This document shows, in pieces, positions 18,148-26,658 of a stretch of 64,000 nt of DNA. Position 1 is the first letter of the stretch; each line of letters starts with the position of its first letter. Under the pieces are notes generated by a model. It was not told the origin of the DNA. It ran no database searches and saw only the letters and a program-made list of their open reading frames with translations. The stretch is taken from contig NZ_VJVZ01000007.1 of NCBI RefSeq assembly GCF_007097145.1, positions 124,001 to 188,000 on the forward strand, written 5' to 3'. The position numbers were made by a program, and so were the translations under genes. This DNA is from Flavobacterium zepuense (GTDB taxonomy: Bacteria; Bacteroidota; Bacteroidia; Flavobacteriales; Flavobacteriaceae).

Positions 18148-18193
18148 CAAATTTAATTGTATGATAAGGTGCATACATCCTGTAGTATCCTGC
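18148..18193 (-). promoter_or_regulatory. CAGGAY direct-repeat operator and perfect -7 box of the uronate operon
   Basis: On the minus strand the operator is gcaggatactacaggatg (18193-18176), with two CAGGAT half-sites 10 bp apart. TAAATTTG (18155-18148), a perfect TAnnTTTG box, starts 22 bp after the second core. A third isolated tcctg at 18217-18221 lies 15 bp before a possible box, TATATTTA (18236-18243), for the divergent gntR gene. The site could therefore serve both directions. Confidence 0.65.
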
Positions 18194-18267
18194 TAAAAAA
18201 GGCTTTCAAAAATAAATCCTGCATTATAATTTTACTATATTTACCATTCTCATAAATTTTTTAAGCC

Positions 18268-19314
18268 ATGACGCAATCGTTTGAACTAAAAATTAACGAA
18301 AACTCCCGCATCCCTAAGTATAAACAGATCATCGATTCCATCCTTATGGATCTGGCGAGGGGTAATATTAAGGTGGGCGAAAAAATTCCGTCAATTAACG
18401 AACTTAGCGAGATGTGTTACCTGTCGCGCGACACTGTAGAGAAAGCCTATAAGCAGCTGCGTGACCGCCAGATTATCGTGTCTGTTAAAGGCAAGGGGTA
18501 TTACATTACCCGCATGGATAAGATAAATAAACTGAGTATCTTTTTCCTTGTTAACAAGCCAAGCACTTACAAAATGATGATCTATGATAGTTTTGTAAAT
18601 GCTATTGGTGCCTACGGACAAGTAGAAATGTATGTATATCATTGCGATGAAACCCTGTTTATTAATGCGTTGGAGCGTAATATGGGTGCGCACGATTACT
18701 ATATTATAATGCCCCATTTTAGGGACAACAACTCTAACCACGTTAGTTATACCGATAATATTATTAAGGTTATTGAGCAGATACCCAAGGATAAACTGAT
18801 AATGCTGGACAATACAAAACCCGGTATTACCGGCGAGTACGGCACTATTTACCAGGATTTTAAAAATGATATATATGATGCTCTTAAAGAAGGCCTTGAA
18901 AAATTACGTAAGTACGATAAGGTAATTTTGGTATATCCAAGCAAATCGGCTAACCCTTACCCGCGCCGTATTGTTCATGGGTTTCAGCGTTTTTGTTCGG
19001 AATTTGATATTGATTTTGAGATACTTGATGAAATTTACGACGATATGGAGTTTCAGGGGCGCGACGTATACATTACCATACAGGAACGCGACCTTGTAAA
19101 TTTAATGCGCCAGATACAGCGAAACAAGCTGCAACTGGGTACTGATATTGGTGTGATATCCTATAACGAAACCCCGCTTAAGGAGCTGTTGGGAATAACC
19201 GTAATCAGTACTGATTTTGTTGCTTTGGGCGAATCTGCCGCTTACATGGTGCTGAAAAACAAAAAGGAGAAGGTTAAAAACGTATTTAAATACATAGAGC
19301 GCAACTCGCTTTAA
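18268..19314 (+). CDS. GntR-family regulator with sugar-binding-type effector domain
   Basis: The 348-residue protein begins with a GntR winged helix (about residues 13-80), including PKYKQIIDSIL, KIPSINELSEMCYLSRDTVE and SVKGKGYYI. It continues with a periplasmic-binding-protein-like domain of about 260 residues, as in AraR-type GntR/LacI hybrids. It is divergent from the DUF4861-kduI operon and is the only specific regulator in the locus, so it is the first candidate to sense a uronate and bind the CAGGAY sites. A direct repeat is unusual for a GntR dimer, so an AraC-type or hybrid two-component regulator outside the window is a real alternative. Its stop overlaps the convergent GH43 stop by 4 bp. 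Confidence 0.9.
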   Translation: MTQSFELKINENSRIPKYKQIIDSILMDLARGNIKVGEKIPSINELSEMCYLSRDTVEKAYKQLRDRQIIVSVKGKGYYITRMDKINKLSIFFLVNKPSTYKMMIYDSFVNAIGAYGQVEMYVYHCDETLFINALERNMGAHDYYIIMPHFRDNNSNHVSYTDNIIKVIEQIPKDKLIMLDNTKPGITGEYGTIYQDFKNDIYDALKEGLEKLRKYDKVILVYPSKSANPYPRRIVHGFQRFCSEFDIDFEILDEIYDDMEFQGRDVYITIQERDLVNLMRQIQRNKLQLGTDIGVISYNETPLKELLGITVISTDFVALGESAAYMVLKNKKEKVKNVFKYIERNSL

Positions 19315-20702
19315 TGTACCAGAAGCTTTTCTATAGATACTACGTTTCCGGTGCTGCCGTAATCATTTTTACGCTTGTCTGACCACTTGCTGTGCTGCCC
19401 CATAACGGTAACTTCTATAGTATAGCTGCCTTTCTTTAATACCGGACTTAAAAACCTAAGTCCGCTTTGGGCATACTTGCAATACATATCTATAATGGTA
19501 GTTACCACTACGCTGCCTTTACTGTCTTTTATAGTAACACCGGCATAACCGCCAATAGGCAATGCTGTGCCGTATAATGCAACCTGGCTGCCTTTAAAAG
19601 TATATGAAAGCTTAGCATTGGTTGCATTACTATTGGTTTCAGTTTTACTAATGGAGTTTAATCCCTGCTTCCATTGGCCTGTATACCGAATGGATTTATC
19701 TGAAGCTGTAACCGTTTTCCCCTCCAGCTTACTTCCTGAAACCATACCGGTTGCCGTGTTTATCTTCCAGCTTTCATAGTAGTTGGGGATTGATATAGCA
19801 TCATCTGTAAATGTAAGCGGCTGCCACACATAAGTAGCTGCCGATGCCTGTAACGGAAACGACCAGCGGTCGCCCATAAACATATACGTGGTTTCTTTAC
19901 TACCCGTAATTTGTAATACAAATGTAGTTTGCGAGTTCCATGTAAGTGAACTTTCCGGGGCAAAGAATCCCTTTGGCACCCACGGCCCGTTTAAGGATGT
20001 CGCCGTATAATAAACATTGTCGTTTCGTTCCCAGCTTGTAAGGTCGGATACCAGCCAGTAATATATACCGTTCCTCTTAAAAATGGCGGGAGACTCGCTG
20101 CCTTTCCATTTATTATCAACAACCTCTTCGGTTATACTGGTATAATCGTCGCTAAGTTTGTACATTAACCCGCCGTGTATTAGCAAGTAGCCCGCGCCAT
20201 CGCTATCCTGAAAAGTGCCCATATCCCACTTACGGATAGGCGTGCCGTTAAACAGTACAGGCCCTTTAAATGCATACGGGCCGGCAATGGTTTTGGCCGT
20301 AGCATAGCCTATACAAGGGTCTTTATAACCAAGGGAATCGGTATGCATAAGCATTATATATTCGCCTGTTTTTGGGCATTTCATAACCTTTGCCCTTTCG
20401 CCCACGCGGTTAGGCCCAAGCCTGCCTTTTGATTGCACCCCAAGCGCAATGCCTTCGTCCTTCCAGTTATACAGGTCGACCGACGAATAGCAGCTAAACC
20501 CCGCAAAAGCATTGGATGTATCAGAGTGTTTTTCGCCAAACAAATAAAATTTATTGCCGTCTTTTACAATGTTGGCACCGTGAGCACTCACAATTTTTCC
20601 ATTTTGGTCAAACCACGGCACCCCGGAATGTATGGCATCCTGGGCAAATAATCCTGTGCAGTAAAACAGCGTAATAAATAATGTATGTAGTATATTTTTC
20701 AA
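19311..20702 (-). CDS. GH43 exo-beta-1,3-galactanase-like enzyme (TTG start)
   Basis: From a TTG at 20702 the protein is 463 residues with a clear signal peptide (KNILHTLFITLFYCTGLFAQ). The in-frame ATG at 20780 would put 26 unlikely residues before it and lies inside the operator, upstream of the -7 box. The five-bladed propeller shows VSAHGANIVKDGNKFYLFGE, GFSCYSSVDLYNWKDEG, KWDMGTFQDSDGAGYLLIHG and KGSESPAIFKRNGIYYWLVSD. These resemble the GH43 subfamilies that act on beta-1,3-galactan (43_24 or 43_34 type). A C-terminal beta-sandwich, about the last 130 residues, may bind carbohydrate. It likely trims arabinogalactan chains. Confidence 0.85.
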   Translation of the reverse strand: MKNILHTLFITLFYCTGLFAQDAIHSGVPWFDQNGKIVSAHGANIVKDGNKFYLFGEKHSDTSNAFAGFSCYSSVDLYNWKDEGIALGVQSKGRLGPNRVGERAKVMKCPKTGEYIMLMHTDSLGYKDPCIGYATAKTIAGPYAFKGPVLFNGTPIRKWDMGTFQDSDGAGYLLIHGGLMYKLSDDYTSITEEVVDNKWKGSESPAIFKRNGIYYWLVSDLTSWERNDNVYYTATSLNGPWVPKGFFAPESSLTWNSQTTFVLQITGSKETTYMFMGDRWSFPLQASAATYVWQPLTFTDDAISIPNYYESWKINTATGMVSGSKLEGKTVTASDKSIRYTGQWKQGLNSISKTETNSNATNAKLSYTFKGSQVALYGTALPIGGYAGVTIKDSKGSVVVTTIIDMYCKYAQSGLRFLSPVLKKGSYTIEVTVMGQHSKWSDKRKNDYGSTGNVVSIEKLLVH

Positions 20703-20746
20703 AACCTTTTTTTTCGTTAGCCTAAAACAAATATGTTTTGGCACAA

Positions 20747-20793
20747 CGAATATATCCCACACGGGTTTAAATCGCGTCATGGGCTATCCTGTA
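20747..20793 (-). promoter_or_regulatory. CAGGAY-type operator and -7 box of the GH43 gene
   Basis: On the minus strand the operator reads tacaggatagcccatgac (20793-20776). One core is intact and the other (CATGA) has one mismatch at the 10-bp position. TATATTCG (20754-20747, one mismatch to TAnnTTTG) starts 22 bp after the second core. Transcription would start near 20742, about 40 bp before the TTG start at 20702. Confidence 0.5.
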
Positions 20794-20821
20794 GTAAAAT
20801 AAAAAGATTTTGATTAAAAGG

Positions 20822-21313
20822 TTATAACTGCTTTACCATAATAAAGTCTTCCATTAAATAGCCATTGCCTATATTAATGTCTTCTTCACCGGCCTTCACA
20901 AATCCCGACTTTAAATAAAAGTTTACGGCTTGGTTATAGCGGTTAACGTTTAAGGCCAGCTTATCATTTCCGTTGGCTTTCGCCGAATTTTCTACAACCG
21001 TTATAAGCGCTTTACCCACACCCCTGCCCTGTGCCTCCGGCAGGATATATATTTTATGTAGCTTAGTGGTTTCGTAAGCGCTGTTAAGCTCGTAAGATGC
21101 AAAGCCTAAATATTCGCCACCATCTACAGCAAGTAAAAAATGATGCCCTTTAATAAGTAGCTGCTCAGTAATAGATTCATTACTGTACATCATATCCAGC
21201 ATATACTCTGATTGCTCTGCCGATAGTATGTTTTTATAGGTGTTTTCCCAGGCCGGGACTGCTATGCTATATATCAAATCGTAGTCTTTTATTGACCCCT
21301 TTACAATTTCCAT
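20822..21313 (-). CDS. GNAT-family N-acetyltransferase
   Basis: The 163-residue protein has the GNAT fold. LHKIYILPEAQGRGVGKALI is the acetyl-CoA-binding motif A, followed by LALNVNRYNQAVNFYLKSGF, the typical motif B end. It would transfer acetyl from acetyl-CoA to an amine; the acceptor cannot be predicted. It stands alone between the GH43 gene and a divergent secreted protein. It ends 28 bp before the GH43 operator and is probably not part of the glycan locus. Confidence 0.88.
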   Translation of the reverse strand: MEIVKGSIKDYDLIYSIAVPAWENTYKNILSAEQSEYMLDMMYSNESITEQLLIKGHHFLLAVDGGEYLGFASYELNSAYETTKLHKIYILPEAQGRGVGKALITVVENSAKANGNDKLALNVNRYNQAVNFYLKSGFVKAGEEDINIGNGYLMEDFIMVKQL

Positions 21314-21456
21314 AAAAATAATTTTCCTAAAACACCTTTGTTTACAAGGCTTTAAATAAAGTGTAAAGGTAATAAAAAATTATTGGCACAGATATTGAAT
21401 ATTACATATCAAACAACAAAAACAAGTTTACTTAGTGTACTAAAATTACTTTCACC

Positions 21457-22755
21457 ATGAAAACTAAAATATTAAATACAGCCCTTTTTGCCCTACTTAG
21501 CTTAGGCGAATTACTTGCACAGGATGTTACAAGCGTAAGGGCAAATAGTTCAGACATTAGCGATAACCTGGACCTTCAGGCTGTAGCTTCTATCTTTGGA
21601 GACTCCCGCGACCTTGAAGATTTTGAGCGCAGGCTTAACGACCCGGATATTCAAATATCTAACCTTGACCTTAACGGCGACAGCCGTGTAGATTACCTTA
21701 GGGTTATAGAGGTTACCGAAAATAACACCCACCTTATAATACTACAATCGGTGCTTGCCGCAGATACTTTTCAGGATGTAGCAACTATTGAAGTTGAAAG
21801 GGACAGGAACAACAATGTAAGTGTACAGGTTGTGGGTGATGTGTATATGTACGGGCCCAACTATATTTATGAGCCTGTATATGTAACAAGGCCTGCTTTG
21901 TTTAATGTGTTTTGGGTAAGCAGCTACCGCCCGTACTATTCACCGTGGTACTGGGGTTATTACCCTACTTACTACAACTACTGGGCTCCTTATCCGGTTT
22001 ACAGGTACCGTAACAATGTGCACAACCACATAAATGTACACAATACTTATGTATATGTAAACAACAGGAGAAGTACCCGTGCAACATCGTTATATGCCAG
22101 CCACAGGGCTAATGCTTACGAAAGGCAATATCCTAACCGCAGCTTTGCAAACAGGAATACAGGTTACACCAACAGGCGTGAAATGGAGCAAAGCCGTACT
22201 GCTAACGCAGCTACAAGAACCGGCGGAACACGTGGTAATGCATCTGTAAGGTCTGCAAATACTGGCGGCAGAAGTACAAACACTGTAAGAAGCAACAATG
22301 GAGCGGGCCGTGCAGTGAATAATAGTGCCACACGCAGCGAAAGCACAAACATAAATACACGGTCGGCAAGCAATAATGCTACAACACGAGATAATGGTGC
22401 AGTAAGGAGTAACTCCTTAACAAGAACCGAAAGCCAGCCTGCAAGGGTTAATAACAATACAAGCACACGTAGCAATACTAATGCTACACCATCAAGAAGC
22501 TACTCGGCTCCGGAGGTGAGAAGCAACACCCCGTCAAGGGTTAATAGTTCGCCATCAGTTCGTAGTAACACAAATAGTGCCCCTGCTGTAAGAAATACAC
22601 CGGTTTCAACACCGCAAAGGCAGAATGCACCATCGGTGGCTCCGCAAAGGCAAAGTGCCCCTGCAATGAGAAGCACACCGGCTGCTGCGCCACAAAGGCA
22701 AAGCGCACCGGCAAGGTCATCTGGCGGTAATGGTGGTGGCGGAAGAAGAGGTTAA
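21457..22755 (+). CDS. Secreted basic low-complexity protein
   Basis: The 432-residue protein has a signal peptide (ending LLAQ) and a folded N-terminal part to about residue 130, with an EF-hand-like DLNGDSRVDYLRV. A tyrosine/tryptophan-rich stretch (about 145-190, such as YYSPWYWGYYPTYYNYW) follows, then a long disordered tail rich in Arg, Ser, Asn, Thr and Ala. Near the end are repeated PQRQSAP-like units and a glycine-rich terminus. I recognise the type from flavobacteria but no function is known to me. The basic tail may contact envelope polymers or nucleic acid (inference). A strong bidirectional terminator follows. Confidence 0.85.
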   Translation: MKTKILNTALFALLSLGELLAQDVTSVRANSSDISDNLDLQAVASIFGDSRDLEDFERRLNDPDIQISNLDLNGDSRVDYLRVIEVTENNTHLIILQSVLAADTFQDVATIEVERDRNNNVSVQVVGDVYMYGPNYIYEPVYVTRPALFNVFWVSSYRPYYSPWYWGYYPTYYNYWAPYPVYRYRNNVHNHINVHNTYVYVNNRRSTRATSLYASHRANAYERQYPNRSFANRNTGYTNRREMEQSRTANAATRTGGTRGNASVRSANTGGRSTNTVRSNNGAGRAVNNSATRSESTNINTRSASNNATTRDNGAVRSNSLTRTESQPARVNNNTSTRSNTNATPSRSYSAPEVRSNTPSRVNSSPSVRSNTNSAPAVRNTPVSTPQRQNAPSVAPQRQSAPAMRSTPAAAPQRQSAPARSSGGNGGGGRRG

Positions 22756-22787
22756 TAATTTTATATATACTTTTTAGGTTAGTTAGC

Positions 22788-22826
22788 AAACCGGCCTGCT
22801 TTTTTAAAGAAGCAGGCCGGTTTTGT
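22788..22826. terminator. Bidirectional terminator
   Basis: A 14-bp stem, aaaccggcctgctt (22788-22801) with aagcaggccggttt (22810-22823), is flanked by A and T tracts. It serves the plus-strand low-complexity protein gene and the minus-strand DUF421 gene ending at 22828. Confidence 0.9.
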
Positions 22827-22827
22827 T

Positions 22828-23520
22828 TTATACTATTCTTCGGGTTTTAATGGCGTGTACCCATTCGTCATGCCCGCATACGGTGCATTTACCGGTGGTA
22901 GGCTCAAGTTTTTGAGTATTGGCACAAAAGGTACATGCATACACACCAGTTTTTGCTATAATATTGCTTTTAAGATTGTATAACTGCGGGCGAATGGGCA
23001 ATCCGAATTTAATATCGGCATCTTCGTAAAAATAAACGCTGATAGATCCGTTGGTTTCCATATAAGCGTTACGCACCTGCCCTAAATGCTCAATCGATTT
23101 TAAACGCAATTCGGTAAAAAATTCATCCTGCGCCAGGTCTTCTTTTTCAAAAGATTGTATCGAAAATTGCCCATCCTCAATAATACAGGTTACCTTACCT
23201 TCAATAAAATTTTCAAAACGTTTGCTCTTGCCCAGTAGCCAGGTAACAGCCCTGTACATAAACAATATTATTAAAAATACCAGTATGGCTGGTACAATGC
23301 CCACATCTTCATAAAACATAGGGTCGCCGGCAGCAGACCCTAACGATATTATTATAACCACCTCAAATATCGATAGCTGCTTTACCCCCCTTTTACCGGC
23401 AAATTTTAGGGTAAGCAGCACTACGGTAAACATTATTATGGTCCTGAAGGCAACCTCTAACAGGAACTCAAAAGGCAGATCGTTAAACAACAGCCTGTTC
23501 CACTCAAATATCTCTTTCAT
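22828..23520 (-). CDS. DUF421 (YetF-like) membrane protein
   Basis: The 230-residue protein has three N-terminal transmembrane helices (about residues 20-95, with TLKFAGKRGVKQLSIFEVVI, the DUF421 signature). A cytoplasmic beta-rich domain follows, with a C-terminal CxxC pair set, FCANTQKLEPTTGKCTVCGH, that looks like a small zinc ribbon. YetF-like proteins occur widely and their function is unclear, with suggested envelope or spore roles in Bacillus. The zinc-ribbon-like tail is an addition to the usual YetF ending. It is monocistronic. Confidence 0.88.
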   Translation of the reverse strand: MKEIFEWNRLLFNDLPFEFLLEVAFRTIIMFTVVLLTLKFAGKRGVKQLSIFEVVIIISLGSAAGDPMFYEDVGIVPAILVFLIILFMYRAVTWLLGKSKRFENFIEGKVTCIIEDGQFSIQSFEKEDLAQDEFFTELRLKSIEHLGQVRNAYMETNGSISVYFYEDADIKFGLPIRPQLYNLKSNIIAKTGVYACTFCANTQKLEPTTGKCTVCGHDEWVHAIKTRRIV

Positions 23521-23671
23521 GTGTTTTTAAAGATTTATCTTATAAAGTTATACAAGCTAACACATTCGTTAACAAACATTAGCACAACTTTAATACAGCC
23601 TTAATGATGGTTGTAAACGGTGTGGCGTAATTTTATATAAATGAAATTTACTAACTATAAAAAATACAATT

Positions 23672-24220
23672 ATGAGCAAGAGAGTAGCCATACTGGCAAC
23701 CCACGGATTTGAAGAAAGCGAACTAAAATCGCCAAAGGAATATATTGAGCAACAAGGATGGACAGCCGAGATTGTAAGCCTTGAAAGCGGAAGCATTAAA
23801 TCCTGGGCGGGGAAAGACTGGGGCCCTGAATATAAGGTAGATAAAACACTTAGTGAAGTTACATCGGGCGATTACCATGCACTTGTGCTTCCGGGTGGTG
23901 TTATCAACCCTGATAAATTAAGGGTTAATGAAGATGCCATTGCGTTTGTAAAATCCTTTTTTGATGAAAAGAAACCGGTTGCCGCCATTTGCCATGGCCC
24001 GTGGACGTTAATTAACGCAGGTGTTGTAGACGGCAGGGAAGTTACATCGTACCCGTCGGTTAAACAAGATCTTATTAATGCCGGTGCCAACTGGGTAGAT
24101 AAAGAAGTTGTTGTAGATAACGGGCTTGTAACCAGCCGTACTCCTGATGACCTTCCTGCCTTTAACAAAAAACTTGTTGAAGAGATTAAAGAGGGCAAAC
24201 ACGAACTACAGCACAGCTAA
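23672..24220 (+). CDS. PfpI/DJ-1-type class I glutamine amidotransferase-like protein
   Basis: The 182-residue protein is the usual length for PfpI-type proteins. HGFEESELKSPKEYIEQQGW, YHALVLPGGVINPDKLR and the nucleophile elbow AAICHGPWTLI (Cys then His) are conserved, with a final GLVTSRTPDDLPAF. Family members act as proteases, glyoxalases or stress chaperones. Cytoplasmic stress protection such as methylglyoxal or protein deglycation is the best general guess. It stands alone with its own terminator. Confidence 0.93.
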   Translation: MSKRVAILATHGFEESELKSPKEYIEQQGWTAEIVSLESGSIKSWAGKDWGPEYKVDKTLSEVTSGDYHALVLPGGVINPDKLRVNEDAIAFVKSFFDEKKPVAAICHGPWTLINAGVVDGREVTSYPSVKQDLINAGANWVDKEVVVDNGLVTSRTPDDLPAFNKKLVEEIKEGKHELQHS

Positions 24221-24260
24221 AAATAATGTTTGTTAAGGTTAATTCCTAATTCAACGGAGG

Positions 24261-24290
24261 AGCTCTTACGCCATTGGTGTAAGAGCTTTC
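24261..24290 (+). terminator. Terminator after the PfpI-type gene
   Basis: The stem agctcttacgcc (24261-24272) pairs with ggtgtaagagct (24276-24287), with one wobble and a 3-nt loop, and is followed by a T-rich tail. Confidence 0.8.
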
Positions 24291-24327
24291 TTTATTATCT
24301 TTACGTTTATTAAAACCATACATAATA

Positions 24328-25098
24328 ATGAAAAAATCTATCGTTATACTGCTGGCATTAATGTCGGCGCAACTGCACGCTCAATTAAAAGAAGTTGCTT
24401 ACACCGAGGGGATCCAAAAGCTGAAAGGCTTTGCCGCAATACCCTCTAAAGCCCTAAAACAAAAGCCGGGTATACTTGTATTGCCTGCCTGGTTTGGCAT
24501 TAACCAGCATGTTAAAGATGTGGCAACAGAGTTATCGTCTTTAGGCTATCATGCTTTTGTAGCTGATATTTACGGCGAAGGCAACTACCCCACTACCCCA
24601 CAACAGGCGGGTGAAAGAGCAGGCTACTACAAAGGCCACCCCGAAGAATACCAAAAACGTATTAAAGCCGCCCTTGATGCTTTAATTAAAAGTGGTGCCG
24701 ATGCTAACAACATTGTAGTTATAGGCTACTGTTTTGGCGGTACCGGTGCTCTTGAGGCTGCCCGTGCAGGTATGAACGTTAAAGGCGTTGTTACTTTTCA
24801 TGGTGGGTTAGGCAAAGATGCATCGCGTACTAATAGCGAAATAAAACCTAAGGTATTGGTGTTGAATGGTGCAGATGACCCGCACGTGCCTCAAAAAGAT
24901 ATCGCCGCTTTTGAAAAAGAAATGCGCGACGGCCATGCCGACTGGCAGTTTATTAATTACGCTAATGCTGTGCATGCTTTTACCGAGAAAGAAGCCGGCA
25001 ATGACAACTCTAAAGGAGCAGCTTATAATGAAAAAGCCGATAAACGCTCGTGGAAACATTTCCTTTTATTTTTAGATGAAGTTTTTGAAAAGAAATAA
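24328..25098 (+). CDS. Exported dienelactone-hydrolase-family protein
   Basis: The 256-residue alpha/beta hydrolase has a signal peptide (MSAQLHAQ). The nucleophile motif GYCFGGTGALEAA has a cysteine as in dienelactone hydrolase, the acid is in NGADDPHVP, and the histidine is in AVHAFTEKEAGND. The real substrate is probably an ester or lactone in the periplasm; dienelactone itself is unlikely. A TATCTTTA box at 24296-24303 precedes the ATG by about 25 bp. The M28 peptidase gene begins 40 bp downstream and may be cotranscribed. Confidence 0.9.
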   Translation: MKKSIVILLALMSAQLHAQLKEVAYTEGIQKLKGFAAIPSKALKQKPGILVLPAWFGINQHVKDVATELSSLGYHAFVADIYGEGNYPTTPQQAGERAGYYKGHPEEYQKRIKAALDALIKSGADANNIVVIGYCFGGTGALEAARAGMNVKGVVTFHGGLGKDASRTNSEIKPKVLVLNGADDPHVPQKDIAAFEKEMRDGHADWQFINYANAVHAFTEKEAGNDNSKGAAYNEKADKRSWKHFLLFLDEVFEKK

Positions 25099-25138
25099 TA
25101 GTATATTTATAACTTCTCTTTTAACCAAATACGATTAG

Positions 25139-26164
25139 ATGAAAAAACTATTTATCGTTCCGTTAGCGTTCCTGGTATTTTCGTGCAGTTCTACAAAGAA
25201 CAAGCAAAAGGACTATGCGAAGGCTGATGTTGCCAAGTACATGAAAACGATTACCGATGCCGACCTGAAAAAGCACCTTTACATTGTAGCATCAGATGAA
25301 ATGGAAGGCCGTAATACGGGCGAACCCGGACAAAAAAAAGCGGGTAAATATCTTATTAGCCAATATGAGGCTAACGGAATATCATTCCCTAAAGCAGCTA
25401 CAGACTGGTACCAAAAAGTACCCTCAGCATTTATGGCGCGAAACTTTAGCCCTAAATTAAACGACTCAGAAAATATATGGGCTTTTATAGAAGGTTCAGA
25501 AAAGCCAGATGAGATTCTTGTAATATCGGCACATTACGACCACGTGGGGATGAAAAACGGCGAGGTATACAATGGTGCCGATGATGACGGATCGGGTACG
25601 GTGGCACTTTTAGAAATTGCACAGGCATTTATGCAGGCTAAAAAAGATGGTTACGGCCCTAAACGTTCTATACTTTTCTTACACGTGACAGGTGAAGAAC
25701 ATGGACTTCACGGTTCACGTTATTATTCTGAAAATCCGTTGTATCCTATAGCAAACACCATTGCCGACCTTAATATTGATATGATAGGCCGCCGCGATGA
25801 TGCCCATAAAGATAATGGCAATTATGTGTATGTAATAGGTTCTGACAGGCTTAGTACCGATTTGCATAACATAAATGAAGCTGCCAATAAAAAATACACC
25901 AACCTGGCGCTTGACTATACTTTTAACGACAGAAAAGACCCTAACCAGTTTTACTTTAGGAGTGACCATTACAACTTTGCTAAAAAAGGCATCCCAATTA
26001 TATTTTACTTTAACGGCGTGCACGATGATTACCACCAAGCAAGTGATGAACCAAATAAAATTGAGTACGACCTGCTCGCAAAAAGGGCACAGCTTGCTTT
26101 TGTAACCGCCTGGGAACTCGCAAACCGTGAAAACCGACCCGTAGTAGACAAAGACGGTAAATAA
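25139..26164 (+). CDS. M28-family metallopeptidase lipoprotein
   Basis: The 341-residue protein has a lipobox FSCSS (Cys16) and the full M28 zinc set: SAHYDHVG, YNGADDDGSGTVALLEIA, VTGEEHGLHGSRYYSENP, DMIGRRDD and RSDHYNFAKKGIPIIFYF. It is an aminopeptidase-type enzyme in the periplasm or at the outer membrane, releasing N-terminal residues from peptides. It lies 40 bp behind the dienelactone-hydrolase-like gene and ends at a strong terminator. Confidence 0.95.
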   Translation: MKKLFIVPLAFLVFSCSSTKNKQKDYAKADVAKYMKTITDADLKKHLYIVASDEMEGRNTGEPGQKKAGKYLISQYEANGISFPKAATDWYQKVPSAFMARNFSPKLNDSENIWAFIEGSEKPDEILVISAHYDHVGMKNGEVYNGADDDGSGTVALLEIAQAFMQAKKDGYGPKRSILFLHVTGEEHGLHGSRYYSENPLYPIANTIADLNIDMIGRRDDAHKDNGNYVYVIGSDRLSTDLHNINEAANKKYTNLALDYTFNDRKDPNQFYFRSDHYNFAKKGIPIIFYFNGVHDDYHQASDEPNKIEYDLLAKRAQLAFVTAWELANRENRPVVDKDGK

Positions 26165-26183
26165 ATACAAATTGATAGTAAAC

Positions 26184-26218
26184 AAAAACTCCGGCTTATG
26201 TGACCGGAGTTTTTTATT
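26184..26218. terminator. Terminator after the M28 peptidase
   Basis: An 11-bp stem, aaaaactccgg (26184-26194) with ccggagttttt (26204-26214), has a T tract. It sits 5 bp from the end of the convergent small membrane gene and can serve both strands. Confidence 0.85.
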
Positions 26219-26461
26219 TTATGATTCTTTTATCTTTTTAGAAAAGCCATTGTTTACAAAGAGTACTAACTTGTTTTTACGTTTTTGTGTAAAAAACTCC
26301 CAGTTAATAATTACCCCTACTACACATATTGTCATTAATATACCAAGCAGCGATACATAAATAACATCATTTAACCCGTTTACATACGGAATTTCAGTCA
26401 CAAAAAAGTAGAGTGATATAAAAAACACGATAACGGATAATATGAGAGAAAATAATTTCAT
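26219..26461 (-). CDS. Small two-helix membrane protein
   Basis: The 80-residue protein has two transmembrane segments (about residues 4-24 and 33-53) with a short loop, and a basic tail FTQKRKNKLVLFVNNGFSKK. I do not recognise a family. The ATG at 26461 is the only good start. It is followed at once by the M28 terminator on the other strand. It is probably real because of its composition and terminator, but function is unknown. Confidence 0.6.
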   Translation of the reverse strand: MKLFSLILSVIVFFISLYFFVTEIPYVNGLNDVIYVSLLGILMTICVVGVIINWEFFTQKRKNKLVLFVNNGFSKKIKES

Positions 26462-26658
26462 GTGTCCTTTGCTTTAAATAAAAAGTAGCATCTAAGTAGT
26501 GTTAACGCAAATAGCGGGACTATATTTAATTATCCATTGGTTAAAACTACATTCCTGCCGTGGCAGTTTCTCCTACATTCTTATAATCAGGACAAAAGTA
26601 AAAATTTTAAGCGAATTTTAACTTTTATTTATAATAAATTTTAAGGTTTAACATATCC

